From positions 17,306,941 to 17,370,940 of the forward strand of contig JAJLRJ010000002.1 of assembly GCA_024195265.1 (NCBI GenBank): a DNA stretch of 64,000 nucleotides, given 5' to 3'. Source of the stretch: Dendrophyllia cribrosa (taxonomy: Eukaryota > Cnidaria > Anthozoa > Scleractinia > Dendrophylliidae). The notes beneath the pieces are model-generated. The model worked only from the letters and a program-made list of their open reading frames with translations, had not been told where the DNA came from and did no database searches. The translations under genes and the position numbers were made by a program. Below, one piece after another: positions 1 through 12,800 of the stretch (position 1 is the first letter of the stretch; every line of letters starts with the position of its first letter).

Positions 1-307
1 TATTTTAAGGTTTTCATTGATGCAAATATGTCGTTGGGTTTTCAAAGTGATTCTACAATGAATTGGTAATACTGCCCCTTAAAAGGGGGTCGTTTACGGT
101 ATGGTGATTTCAGCTAGACATAAAAATAAATATGACCTCTAACTGGAGAAAAACATAACGAACTACTAAGAAGCAAAAAAGAAGCGAGGCTGGTGTAAAT
201 TACAGATTACAACGAAAGGGAATGGGAGAAATCATCCGGTTTTTAATAGCTTCTTCTATAGCTGTAATTCGTCATGTTTACGTATGCCCAAACACATTCT
301 CACTTAC

Positions 308-439
308 CCATACAAGTTTTAGCATCATAGGCGAGAGTGTACCCAGGCCAGCAGCCGCACTGGACTTTCATGTTACACAGGTTATAACAAACCTGCTGAC
401 AGCCGCCATTATCAAGCTGGCACAAATCTGCCATGGAAC
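308..439 (-). CDS. Exon 20 (phase 1-1), EGF-like domain
   Basis: 44 codons: [36 protein letters not shown]. Six cysteines with the C-x-x-x-N-G-G-C-x-x-x-C...C-x-C-x-x-G-Y-x-L...D-x-x-x-C spacing define an EGF-like domain close to the LDL-receptor/fibrillin type. Acceptor is TCTTGATCCAG and donor G|GTAAGT. The phase-1 exit means the gene continues beyond the window edge. Confidence 0.94.
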
Positions 440-3400
440 CTGGATCAAGAGAAGAAAGACTTGTGAGATGTAAATAGCAAAGGATGTATTTCGCAGTGTT
501 GTCAATCATCCAAGCAGATACGGCGTGGCGTAAGAGCAATGGCTTAACGGGACAAAAAGTCAAGTTCGTGTATTGTAACTTCGGCTGATTTTTCAACCCT
601 CCAATAATTGTATTCTTAGAGCGTTTCAAGAAAAGCGGATCAAATTTACAAAAGTTATTGTATTCTTGATTGAGTTATAAATCATTCAAATCTTGTAGCC
701 GCGTACATAATTGTTACGTAAATGTGTTGCTTTATTCGTTGACATCATACCTGAAAGTCTATTTTGCGAGGTTAACGGCAGCTACGATCATCGGATAACA
801 AACTAGTAAAGCACTTAACTAGTTTCGATTTTGATTTTTGTTTTGCTACGTCGTTTAGTTCCGAGGTAAAAGCATTCAAATCTCGCGCCTCGGAAAATAT
901 CGTTTATGTAAATTTGTATTTTTATCTTTATTCATGAATGCACATGGTGTTTTGAAGCAATATCACTGTCAATTTATGTAGGATTTCTCTGCCGTATAAT
1001 TTGGAAATTTATCTTTAGAAGCAAAGAAAAAATCATAACCGGATGGGGATAACTTTAATTTGCAGGTCTAATTTTGTTTTTGATTCAGTGTTAGCGTATA
1101 ACAGTTTCTAATTTACAATAATACTACAATAATGCTATCGAACATTATCATTATCATGACGTAACAGGTTACCATAGTCTCAGTATATGCTTATAACTAA
1201 ATCAAAGGCTCCCGTGAGCCAACCCGTGGATACGAAATGCTAACGGTAACGCAATGTTGCGGTTCTTTTTTTTGGAAATTAAATGTAACGACTTTTGACG
1301 AACAGAAAATAAAAACAACAGTAATTTTCAGTTCGAAAAACAAAGAGAAACAATTCAGACCTGGACGAGAATCGAACTTACGTCCTTTAGCTCCCTCCGA
1401 CCCTATTGTCCCATCAATTATCCACTACACTACCTAGAATTTCGCTAACTACCAAGGCCGAATTTTGTTATTTCAACGTAGATACGTAGATAAGTAGACA
1501 TCAACGTAGATGCGGAAAAAGTTAACATCTGTGTGATTGATCGAGCGAGTGAGTGAGTGAGTGAGTAAATAGGCCATTTGCACGATGACGTCATATGACT
1601 ACAACTACCAGAATCCTTCAGTTTTTTTGTTTTGTAGTGCAAATTAGGGCTATTGTTATTTAAACCGCACTGGGATTACAAAATTTAAACTAGCAGTAAT
1701 CACAGATTATGGAGACGCGTTCGAAGGAATTTCTGGCGGAAATGAGCCCGTGAAAAAACCAATAGGGGCGGCCATTTGGAAGACCGGCCACCAAAAAATC
1801 TCAAATTTTACTGCACATAAACCATAGAACAACCAACACAAAATTAGGATTGCGTTCTTCGAACGCGATAAGAAAGGAAAAACGAAATGAATTCTGTTAG
1901 TTTTAGTCAAATGACTCCATCGTGCAAATGGCCTATCAGCCACCGTTACCGATAACCCGTTCATTGCGCTTGCGCGTATTCACGGGTTAAAAATGAGCTT
2001 GGTGACCCCCAATTTTGATCTTGTGAATACGCGAAGCGTTGACCGAGATATAGTATATGGGGACAGATATGAAAATTAGTCACTCCTTCCTTCCAGGTCC
2101 CGTCCTTTCAACGTTTTTATTAATTCCCCAGTGTATTACGTCATCCACAAGTCTCATTTCAGACAATGCATATTTATTTCACGCTAAGATGTTTTCATCG
2201 TCATATTTGCAGTATAGTGACAATCACTTTGGGTACTTTGATAACTGGCCGCTTAAAAGAGGGTGGCCTTTTAATAGGGGTTTGACTGTACGCTTATTTT
2301 AACATAAACACGGGTCAAATATTGAAAGGGAACCCGAGCACTTTATAGCTATAAAATACTAATGTATTGTGTAATAAAAAAAAAACGATTAACCTGTGTG
2401 TGTGTGTGTGTGTCTTTTTTTAGTCGTTTTAAAAGGGATTTGCATCAGAGGAAAGACGGTTTTTCCGTGCGGTTTTAAAATGTAATCGTTTCATGAGCGT
2501 CGGCAAACACGAGTCTAGCCAGTAAATACTTGAACAAACGCTAGGACGATAAATGTTTTTTAAAATGTGTAGCCTGCGAGAAAGCGTTTGGTCTTGGGGG
2601 CCGGATCATAGGGAATCCATACGCTTATTTGTAAACTGAGTACCCTTATTTGTAATCAGCAAAGGGAATTGATATGGCAAGTTAATATTTACCATTTTAC
2701 TGTTTTATTTTTCGCTCTTTGTTTTATTTAGGCTTATTCGCTCAAATCGCTTCCCTTTGCTCGCAAAGGTATGAAGCGCCGAAATCTTGGATTATTACGC
2801 GTGTCTGCTAGCGATTTTAATACCGTAAAATAACCCCTTCCCCCATTCTCGCCTCCACTTATAAGTGTTAACTGCGGATTAAAGGTGTTTTTGTACGGTT
2901 TACTGCCTTGCTGGCTGAAATAATGAATACTGAATTGAAATTGGTCCAGAGCCACCTTAAATTTTCGAAAAGTTAGGGTGGTTTTGAACTCCTTCCCACA
3001 ACTTTTTTTAAACTTTCAGCAAAACAATTCGATAATAAATAAGAGAGTCACCGAGCTTGTTTGTAAGTTATAAACACTTAAGGGTGTTTTGTATTGATCT
3101 GTCAAAGTATAGGTTATGAAAAATGCTGTGAATAATTGCGAGCCAAATTAAGTAAAAAAGGTAAACTTAAAACGTAACTAAATCTGTTGAAATCAAGCCG
3201 TTGGTGTTTTTTTTTTGAAGACTCAAAGGAAATCATAATCGATGTTATAACAAAATGCTTAACGCGAATAACACAACTGTTCATTACACACTTGGTCGTT
3301 TAAGGCGTACACACTGATCACGGCGTTACCATAGTCTTCCTACCTACCTACCCACCTACCTACCTACCCACCTACCCACCTACCTACCCACCTACCTACC

Positions 3401-6400
3401 TACCCACCTACCCACCTACCTACCCACCTACCTACCTACCCACCTACCTACCCACCTACCCACCTACCTACCCACCTACCCACCTACCTACCCACCTACC
3501 TACCCACCTACCTACCTACCTACCTACCCACCTACCTACCCACCTACCTACCCACCTACCTACCTACCCACCTACCTACCCACCTACCTACCCACCTACC
3601 CACCTACCCACCCACCTACCCACCTACCCACCTACCCACCTACCTACCCACCTACCCACCTACCCACCTACCTACCCACCTACCCACCCACCTACCTACC
3701 TACCTACCTACCCACCCACCTACCTACCTACCTACCTACCCACCTACCTACCTACCTAGTCACCTACCTACCTACCCACCCACCTATCTACCTACCTACC
3801 TATCTACCTACCTACCCATCTACCTACCTACCTACCTACCTACCCACCTACCTACCGACCTACCTACTTTCCAGTAGTCACAAAACAAAAAGGCAAAATA
3901 GGAAAAACACGCCGGTTGCAGCTTGTTTTACCAAGTTAATCACTTACCGACTCTGGAGTAAACCAACACTTCACACAAGCTCAGAATTCCTTCTCCAAAC
4001 ATTTGCACTGACACGTATCGCCCAGGGATTGGTGGATCGCAAGAAAGAGACAGAAGTGCTCCTTGCCCCACTGAAGTGACTCGGTCAGAACATGTGGGGT
4101 TCAGATAGTTGTTCGTGTCAACACCGATTCGCACTTCAAAATTCTTAAGTCTCTCGTAGTTTTCATAGCGATTTATGATCTGCAAATCTGCAATGAAAAA
4201 GAGACAGTCACTCCAGACCGACGAAAGGCTAAACCGGCACATGTTGCTTTCAAAAATAAAAGATGAAGACGCTTTCAGTCTTATTGTAAGTGCTTTGATT
4301 TGCACTGGATTGCTTCTGATGGCTGTCTGTCAGCCCTTACAAAAGCCCCAATTGACATCGTCGGGTGTTTACGGATCTAACCTGTGGTCATGCAAATAAA
4401 AATGACAGAAAATGTTCGTAGATCATTGAAAACGTTGCACAGCAAACAGTGCAGTATTTTTTTTCTTAGCCATGCAGCACGGTGCGAAATAAAAACTGAT
4501 ATTGAGTGGGATATCATTTTTTGCCTAGGTTGTTTATTTTACATTCAGTTCCATGTTATTCAGTTCATGAAAGCGTGTTTTTAGTTCACGAAAGCTTGCG
4601 AGAAAGTTTCAGGTCAGTTTGAGATCAGGCGTTCGTTACTCTCAAAACTTTACAGTATGTTGTCACGCAACCTTGTTTTTATCTCGTTAATGCGCTTGCG
4701 CATAAACGAGATGTACGATTCACAACGAAAAAAAGGGGCAAAAGTTGTTAACAAAGGTTCTTTGTTTAGTTTTGTTAACGTTTGCCCGGGGGGGTTACTT
4801 ATTTCTTTTTTATAGAAGCTATATTAGGGCACCGAGGATACGGTGGGTTAAACAGGTTAGGATTTCAAGAAGTGCGTCACATACCGCCACTAAAATTTTT
4901 GAGGTCCACCCCCGGACCTATTGTTAATTTCCCTAGGGTATTGAATTGTCATGAACTTGTTATGTCTTACGTTACGTTACCACAAAGGTATTACAGTTCT
5001 TAGAGCTATGACCTCACCACAAGGGTATTACAGTTCTTATTTACAGTGATTTGCGTGAGTTGCGCTTTGACATTTTTCGCGTACAGTTCTTATTTACAGT
5101 GATTTGGGTGAGTTGCGCTTTGACATTTTCCGCGCTCGACGAAGCTAAGAAATTTCACCCTGTATCTTTGTTTGCTTTTTGAGGTTTATAGCTGACATTT
5201 TCCGCGCTCGACGAAGCTAAGAAATTTCACCTTGTATGTTTGTCCGCTTTCTGAGGTTTATACGCGGGTTTATAGCAGAGTTGTTTTACAAATGTTTTAA
5301 AGCTATGACCTCATCGCCTGACAGATTGTTTCTTATCTTGGATTTATTGTTTTTGTGGTTTTAAGCACTTAAATAGAAAATTGATAGAAAATTCTAGAAA
5401 TTAGCAGGAATGTTCTGCGATACCTTGTCTACTCGGGAAGATTAACTGCGAGGAGCGATTTTTGAAGTCGCTTAGCGAGTGACAAGTGGAAATGTCGTGA
5501 AAAGAAAAATTGTCAGGAATGTTCTGCGATACGTTGTGTACCCGGGATGACTAACCCTAAAGAGCGATTTTTCAAGTCGCTTAGCGAGTGACAACCGGAA
5601 ATGTTCGTGAAAAGAAAAATTGTGAGGAATGTTCTGCGATACGTTGATGACTAACCATGAAGAACAAAAGAGTTGGTTTTCCAATTTGCTTAAAGTTAAG
5701 CGAGTCAGCTTAATTGAGTTAAACTCTAGTTAAATTTAAGCCACCAAAGCAGGTAGCTTAAGCGAGTCGGCAATTAATTTTAGACAATAAGAAGCAACTT
5801 GTGGTCATTTATCTGACAAGGCTGTCAAATCGGAAATAAAACACGCGTTCTATTTTCATGCGTCGCTCGTGAAGGGGCCTAATTTGATTGTATTATACAA
5901 TGGATTTGCTTTTCTGCAAAATTAACGTTAATGTCCCTTTTCAGTAGTCATTGGAATACTGAATCATTCCTATTACGTTTTGATTATTAAAGAGAAATTT
6001 CAATTTTGAATGGTTATTAAATGTTGAGGTGTCATGATTATGCAATAGTATGCAAGAGAGGTGAGATTTTGCGTATTCAGCTAACTAAAAATGTTCCCGT
6101 TTGATTGTGCAAGAGTATGGATTTGGCTTTTGTTCTATTTTGGAACACTGAATCATTGCCATTACGGTTTGATTATGCAATAGTATGCAAAAGACGTAAT
6201 AATTTTGCTGATTTAGTTAACAAAAGTTTATCAAGCAAGCATTATAAGCGATTTCAGCGTGTTGATTTTTTTTTAAAGGAAAAATATTGGCACTATATGG
6301 GAGCTAATTGACAAAACAAACAAAAAGACAATGTATTATTTAAGTGGCAAGCAAGACAAAGAAAACGTTCTCCGCTTATGAAAAGAAGAGGAATATCAAT

Positions 6401-6813
6401 CAGTCGGTGTGTTATTCCCATCACATTCAAATCGTGAAGCGGACAAGACAGATACCTTAGAGTGCTCAACGTAGCTTAATCGCATTGAAATCCTGACGCA
6501 AGAGAGTTGCCTTAGAGTGCTCAACGTAGCTCAATTAGCAAAGAATATAGCAGACTTAAAGCATAAAATAATATATTGAAATCTATTATTTCGTAAAACA
6601 AAATTATCAATTGTTTATAATGGTTGCTTTTGATGCTTCAGGCGGCACACACCTACCCTTAATTGTCGGGAGTACTCCCCCCCACCCCCCAGAATATGTA
6701 TCAACAATTCACTTCCAAAAAACACGCTTTTTCCAATTCTATATTACCTTAGGTTATTGCATATTCACTGCCTTCCTAAATTTTAGACTTGCCACAAGTG
6801 TACTGCGAAGTGC

Positions 6814-6844
<31 letters not shown>

Positions 6845-9800
6845 GCCGATTTTGACCCGATATTCCCCGATCTTAACTCCTTTTTTGTTTTGGAACCTCG
6901 TCGGTTGTTCAACGTTTGTCGAGGATAGCTTCGCAACCTCGTCGGTTGTTCAACGTTTGTCGAGGATAGCTTTGAATGGCCCGAATCGAATGTTCCCTCA
7001 GAAGACTATCAGATTTCTAACAAATATGGCCGGCCGTGAACTCCACGCTTTCATTTTGTAGACGTTCATTTTGCATAACCGGAATGAAAGCACGCCTTTT
7101 AAGACTTCGAAATGGAAAGAAAAAGTCCTTTAGAAGATTTTTTGCCTTTGTAGTGGTGGTTTGAGAGCTGAAAGCGACGAAATTTGTCACAAGTGAGGAC
7201 ATGTCTTCTTTCAGAATTTATACTCGAAGCGGCAGACTTTACTAAGAATTTTCAAGCATTCCTGGAAAACTACGGTAAAGAAAGTCACATTTTTTAATGT
7301 CCATTTACTTTGTAAGAAACATTTCATAGACTGTTTCTTTGTCTTATTAGTAGCTTTTGACAAATATTTAGAAAACTTGACCACAATCGGTCAAGCGAGA
7401 AATTCGGCAGATGCTGAACAAATTTGCGTGGCCGACAGTTTCCTTGATGCGATAATTTGACGCGTTTTCCTCTTGAGACTAAACTAAATTGGATAAGAAT
7501 TGCATTCTATATACACATGAAAAGTCGGAAATTTTAGAAAACACTAGATATAATAAAGTAGGTTGCTGAATTTAAATATTATTTTGTGATGTTTATAATA
7601 TAATTCGCAGACGCTAGCGCTGCAATTAGGATAAACAAATCGCTAAGCCTTCCGGAAACAGAAAATCACTGAATTCTGATAAGCGTTTAACTCTTTTATT
7701 CAAGGGAAAGACATTTTCATTCAAGGAAATATTGTGTATTTGCGACAACACTTTGAATAAACTATGAAGCCAGGAAAAACTAATACATGATACATAATCA
7801 AAGCAGTTATTAGGAACTAGAAAAATTTCACTTCGATTTAGTCTTGAAATCACGGGGGAGGGGGGGGGGGGGTTCATGATGCGTCACGCAATATTTATTT
7901 TTAAAATGTTTCACCAATTTATAGCACTCGTCACCACGGTTTTGAAAATTATAAAAACAAAATCTTCTGAATGCGATTACATATATTTTTTTTCTCATTA
8001 CCTGTAAATTTAGGGCTTCCAAAACTTTATTGCAAATCCGGGCAGGAGAGAGGGGTCTCTCGGCTTGGAAATCCAGGGGGCAAGGGGGGGGGGGGGGGGA
8101 ACCTACGATAATCTAAGTAATAACAGGCGCAGTAAGCTACATGCAGTCATAGACTGCCTATTTTTTTATTAACCTCGCCTTCTAACGCATTAACGAGATG
8201 GCTTGAAGAGCCCTTTGATTTTTTTTTTCACGCACCTGTCACGATGTACTCCCTTCCAAGGTCAACCCTCCACCATGGATTCTGTTCTGTCTTGGTGTGC
8301 GTGCATGATTTTTCTTCATAATAAGGTTGGAGGTTTTCATCTACAGCCCTGCTACTATAGCCATTGAAATCAGTACTGGATTGCGCTGTTGTCTTCTTCA
8401 AAGCAAGATCTGTAAACGGAAAACATTGTTGAATAATCGCACTGCTAGTCACCACTAACGTCATCTTCTGAGTGAAACGATCTAATTCATGAAATCCTGT
8501 TTGAATCAGTTCTCAGGAGACAAACACTGTTTAGAATCTTGGGTAAGCGTCGAATTCCGTTGTAAGCAGGGTACTTGCTGTAATGACAGCTCTAAATCGA
8601 TAGGCTTTGTTTCGTTTCTCGTCTTTATAACCGCTTGATTGCTAATAATTTTTAGTTCTGCTTGATGCTAATTACCCTTCAGAAATCTTCGTGAATAAAT
8701 TGTTATCTCAGGTTAAAAAAAACGTAGTAAGGATGAATGTCTGTTGAGGGGAGATGGCTATTTCCAGAGGTAGATGCCACTGGAGGATAACTTACTTCTG
8801 GCGAACTTGGAACAAATGCTGGCAAAAGACTCATCCGCCACCTCAAACCTCTGGTCCAGTCTAAAAACTGCCGCGTTAAAATAAGTGCACTTGTCCAAGT
8901 GGACATAAGGGTCGGCTGTGGGTAGAAAATGAAATAATTTGACAACACAATGGTTAAGGATATCTTCTTCGTACACTGGCGGAGGTCAGGTAAACCAACA
9001 TGCACCTAGGGCCCGTTTAAATGAGAGCTTTCGTCTCGAGATGACTCGGCTTTCGTCTTTCATCTCGGTGGTTTCGTCGCTAGACGAGTTCATCCCAGGA
9101 TGATAATCACCGGTATGAAATGTCACCCCGGGATAAAACGCGACCAAAATTGCTATTTGAACAGTCTTCCCGGAATGAAAATAATGATGAGCTCGATTTC
9201 ATCAGCTGATGATTGTCAACACTCAAGCTGAGTTTAAAGCGTCTTTAAAACATCAGTAGAACTTTTTTATACATTACGCACAATTCAAAGATCAATTTCT
9301 GTGGGAAAAATTGTTTCGTGTCATTTACGCTCGGCTGAGATCAACACTCACTTTCCCTTGATCCCGGGACGGTAAACGGAAATATCAGTTCATCAACGGA
9401 AGACACTCATCCAGGAACGAACCTCATCTTGGCTTTCATGTAAACGTGCCCTTAAAGTAACTGATCTCATGCATAGATATTAAATACATTTCTATTAATT
9501 CCCCGAAAATTCCCAGATTCAGATCGTTGCAAAGTCGAGGGATACATCGCGATTCGTGGGAATGAAAACCAGGCCGTAGCCAGTATGAGGCAAACCGAGG
9601 CACTTGCCCTAGTCATGATCCCAATGTTTTGTTTAAACGTAGTCATCATAAAGACCCTAAATAGCTAGGCGGGGAATTTAACCGTGGATATTGCCTCAGT
9701 CCTTATTTTTTTCTGGCTACGGCCCTGAAAACTAAAATAATCATGGACCAATTACTTTTGATCATTTTGTATCAAGACTGACATTTCATCAGCAAAAGTC

Positions 9801-12800
9801 ACCGAAGTTTTTAACCCGGATAGTTTTAGGAACGCATTGACACGTTTTTTTTTTAAGAACAAATAAAGCTGCTGTTACACGTAACAATTTTCCCTGCAAC
9901 TTGTCTCGCCAAAAAAATTGTTGCAAGTTCCACGTACAATGTTACACGTTACAATTGTCATGCAACTTGTCTCGCGAAAAAAATTGCGTAAGTTAAAATG
10001 ACGCATCTGTTGACTAAAGAGTGTGGCGAAACAAGTTGCAAGAGCCATGTTGCACGTATTTTTGTTGTGCAACTTGAAGAAATTTGTTGCAGAAGTAGAA
10101 AACGATTCAACTTTTCGTGCAACTTAAAAAAAAACAAAAATTCAGTTGCTTGAAGGGGTGTTACACGTAAAAATCATGCGTGCAACTTGCAACAATTATT
10201 TTTGCGAGACAAGTTGCACGAAAAATTGTTACGTGTAACAGCAGCTTAAGTTCAGCCAGTTTTCTACAGACCTTTTACAGTAATTATGCAATGTACCTTA
10301 AGCGTGTTCAGTACAATTTCTGAATTGGATTGTTTAAATTTAGCTTTTGTCTTTACCATGGGACCAAGAAAGGTCTGATATATAAAACTGAAATTTAAAT
10401 TTAAGTCTGAATGCCGAAAAAGAACTGACAAAGACAGTCAGACGTTTCGGGGATAACCCCTTCATCAGTGTTTGTATTACGTTTACGTTTACGTTTTGGT
10501 AAACGTAATACAAACACTGATGAAGGGGTTATCCCCGAAACGTCTGACTGTCTTTGTCAGTTCTTTTTCGGCATTCAGACTTAAATTTAAATTTCAATAT
10601 TATCATTAACCGTGAGTGCCACGCAGCAAAAAACATTTTAATTTATGCTTTCTGATATATAAAACGCCCGTTATGTACGCTTAGACGCCTTGTAAATGAC
10701 AGTTTAGGCTAGAAAGTTTATTCCAGTACAGTATCTTACTCGGTATAAAGTTGAATTTCAGGTGCTCTTTGAAGACTGAAGTATCGGTGTTTTCACATGC
10801 GCTATTCAACACAATCTCATCATTATTTGCCGGTAGCATGACCTGATAAAATAACATAATAAAATAATCATTTTTACGCACTATGGCTGCTGTATCAAAC
10901 TAATAAAGCTAAACTACAAAAACATGCACGCTCAACAACAGTGTTTGAACCAAAGAACCAGGAAATAAAGTTCGTTTACATTCGCTATCACACTCGATCA
11001 AGAGAAATTCCACAGGGAACCCAAACGCTTTATTAGCTATAACATAACTATTTAATAAACATATTGTTATTTACCTGTTTTTCTGTGTCTTTTTGAGTCG
11101 TTTTGAAAGCGATTTGAATCAGAGCGAAGACGGTTGACCTTGCACGTTTCAAATATTTTCTTGTCTGCCGCTTAGTAAATACGACGCGCCTAGTCTTAAG
11201 TTTCCATTTTTATTAAAGGGGCTACGTCGCGAGGTGTCACGCAAGCTACAATCTTGAAAAACGTCCGATGGCTGTTTTTCAAGTTTACGCCATCATCGTC
11301 CAATCCATTCAATCCTGCAGTGCTGTGTTCACCAAATGGTCTCAGATTTTTCACATATGTAAATAATCTATTTGTCTTCATTTTGGCCCGGTTATTTTTC
11401 CAATTCTGAAATCGTACGGCTAAATATCTCAACATGAACAAGCAGCGATAGAAATCAGTTGACCATGGAATGTCATGGACGAAGGTTCTTCTTCTCTGTT
11501 GGCTAAATATAGTACACTTCAGCATATTAAGGTGGCTGAACACAGTTTCACTGTACCTACGCGTCATTCATTGTCATTTTAAAACCACTAATGTCTGGGC
11601 GTCCAAAATTGGTGAGGCATACGATTAAGCAACAAGCTATATATTTTGATATTTTTGTCGAGTTTTTAGGGTGTTGCCATGACAACACGGTGGATTGTAA
11701 ATGAGCCTGCAAAATTTGGTCTCGTTTATTTTCAGAAAATCTAGTCATTAGATTTTGTTTATCATTTCACTCCAGTAAACTCGTAAAAATATTTGCATGT
11801 TAACAATGGTCTCATGTAATTTTGACAGAGGGATCTTCTGTAATTTGTGTTTTAATATGTGTAGGTTTTGTAAAAATCTCCTCTGTTAGATTTCAAATTT
11901 TTGATGGCAGGTGAGTTCGGCATATTCGGAACTATTATTGTGCCAAATTTTGTGAAATTCTAATGAGTGGTTTCGTAGAAATCAGCACATTTCCGAAGAA
12001 AAGTCGCTAAAACATCCAGTCACAATTTTTTGGTCAACTGCGCATGCGTTGCATTTGACTGGGTTCTTGATCCAAAGACAAAACGACTAAAAAGGCAGTG
12101 TGTTTCTTCAATGGTTCGTTATATTATCTATTGATTCAACAACATTTTTACGAACAACAAATTGTTTGATTTTAAGACGAAAAACAACACTTTCGCGATC
12201 CACGCTGGGCAAAATAAAATTATCGCTGAATAGGCGCCATGTTTGTTTTTCTCAAAACTCTGCGCGCGCTAACTCGCGTAAGCAGCTGAAATTGAAGAGC
12301 GCGCGCAAACTGTATTCAGCCACCTTAACATGGTACCAGAGTCTTCGCTTTGTACTTCTTTTCCGCCACAGACAAACCTAACATTTTTCTGATTTTGTTT
12401 TGCTTGAGAAAAGAGCGATGAAATTGTTGGACTTAAATCAAAACAAGCAATAGCTCTTGTGTACGTAGACTTGCCTACAAGTCGAGCTCAGCTCAGAGCG
12501 AAGCGCGAGAGCTCACCGGGGTCTTTAAACCGGACCGGAAACGAGAAGCGAACGACTTTGCGAAAGTCTATTGTGTACGTGACCACTGGTTCCGTTTCGA
12601 GTCCTGTTTCGTATCAGCGAACAAAAGAATTTTGACAGATAAAAGTGTAAATTAAAGTTACTAAAATTAGGCGAAACCTCGCGACATAGCCCCTTTAACT
12701 CAAGTTCCCATTATTATTAACTATTAACTCTCTAGAAAGAGAGCTAAATCTAACATGTTTAGGAGGCCCTCGCAGTTGACAGAGCGATGGCGAAGGCTTG

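Larger units (their letters stand above)
440..3338 (-). other. Intron 19, main part
   Basis: Besides the elements at 1196-1995, it holds a degraded copy (about 2310-2530) of the interspersed repeat also seen at 11003-11210 and 15115-15310, with a short TG tract at 2396-2413. The rest shows no gene. Confidence 0.6.

Noticed and set aside
1356..1437. True tRNA gene
   Set aside because: A- and B-box-like blocks exist but the arms do not form a clean cloverleaf and related copies occur in repeats; treated as tRNA-derived.
3339..3867. Interstitial telomere repeat
   Set aside because: Units are CCTA/CCCA, not CCCTAA.
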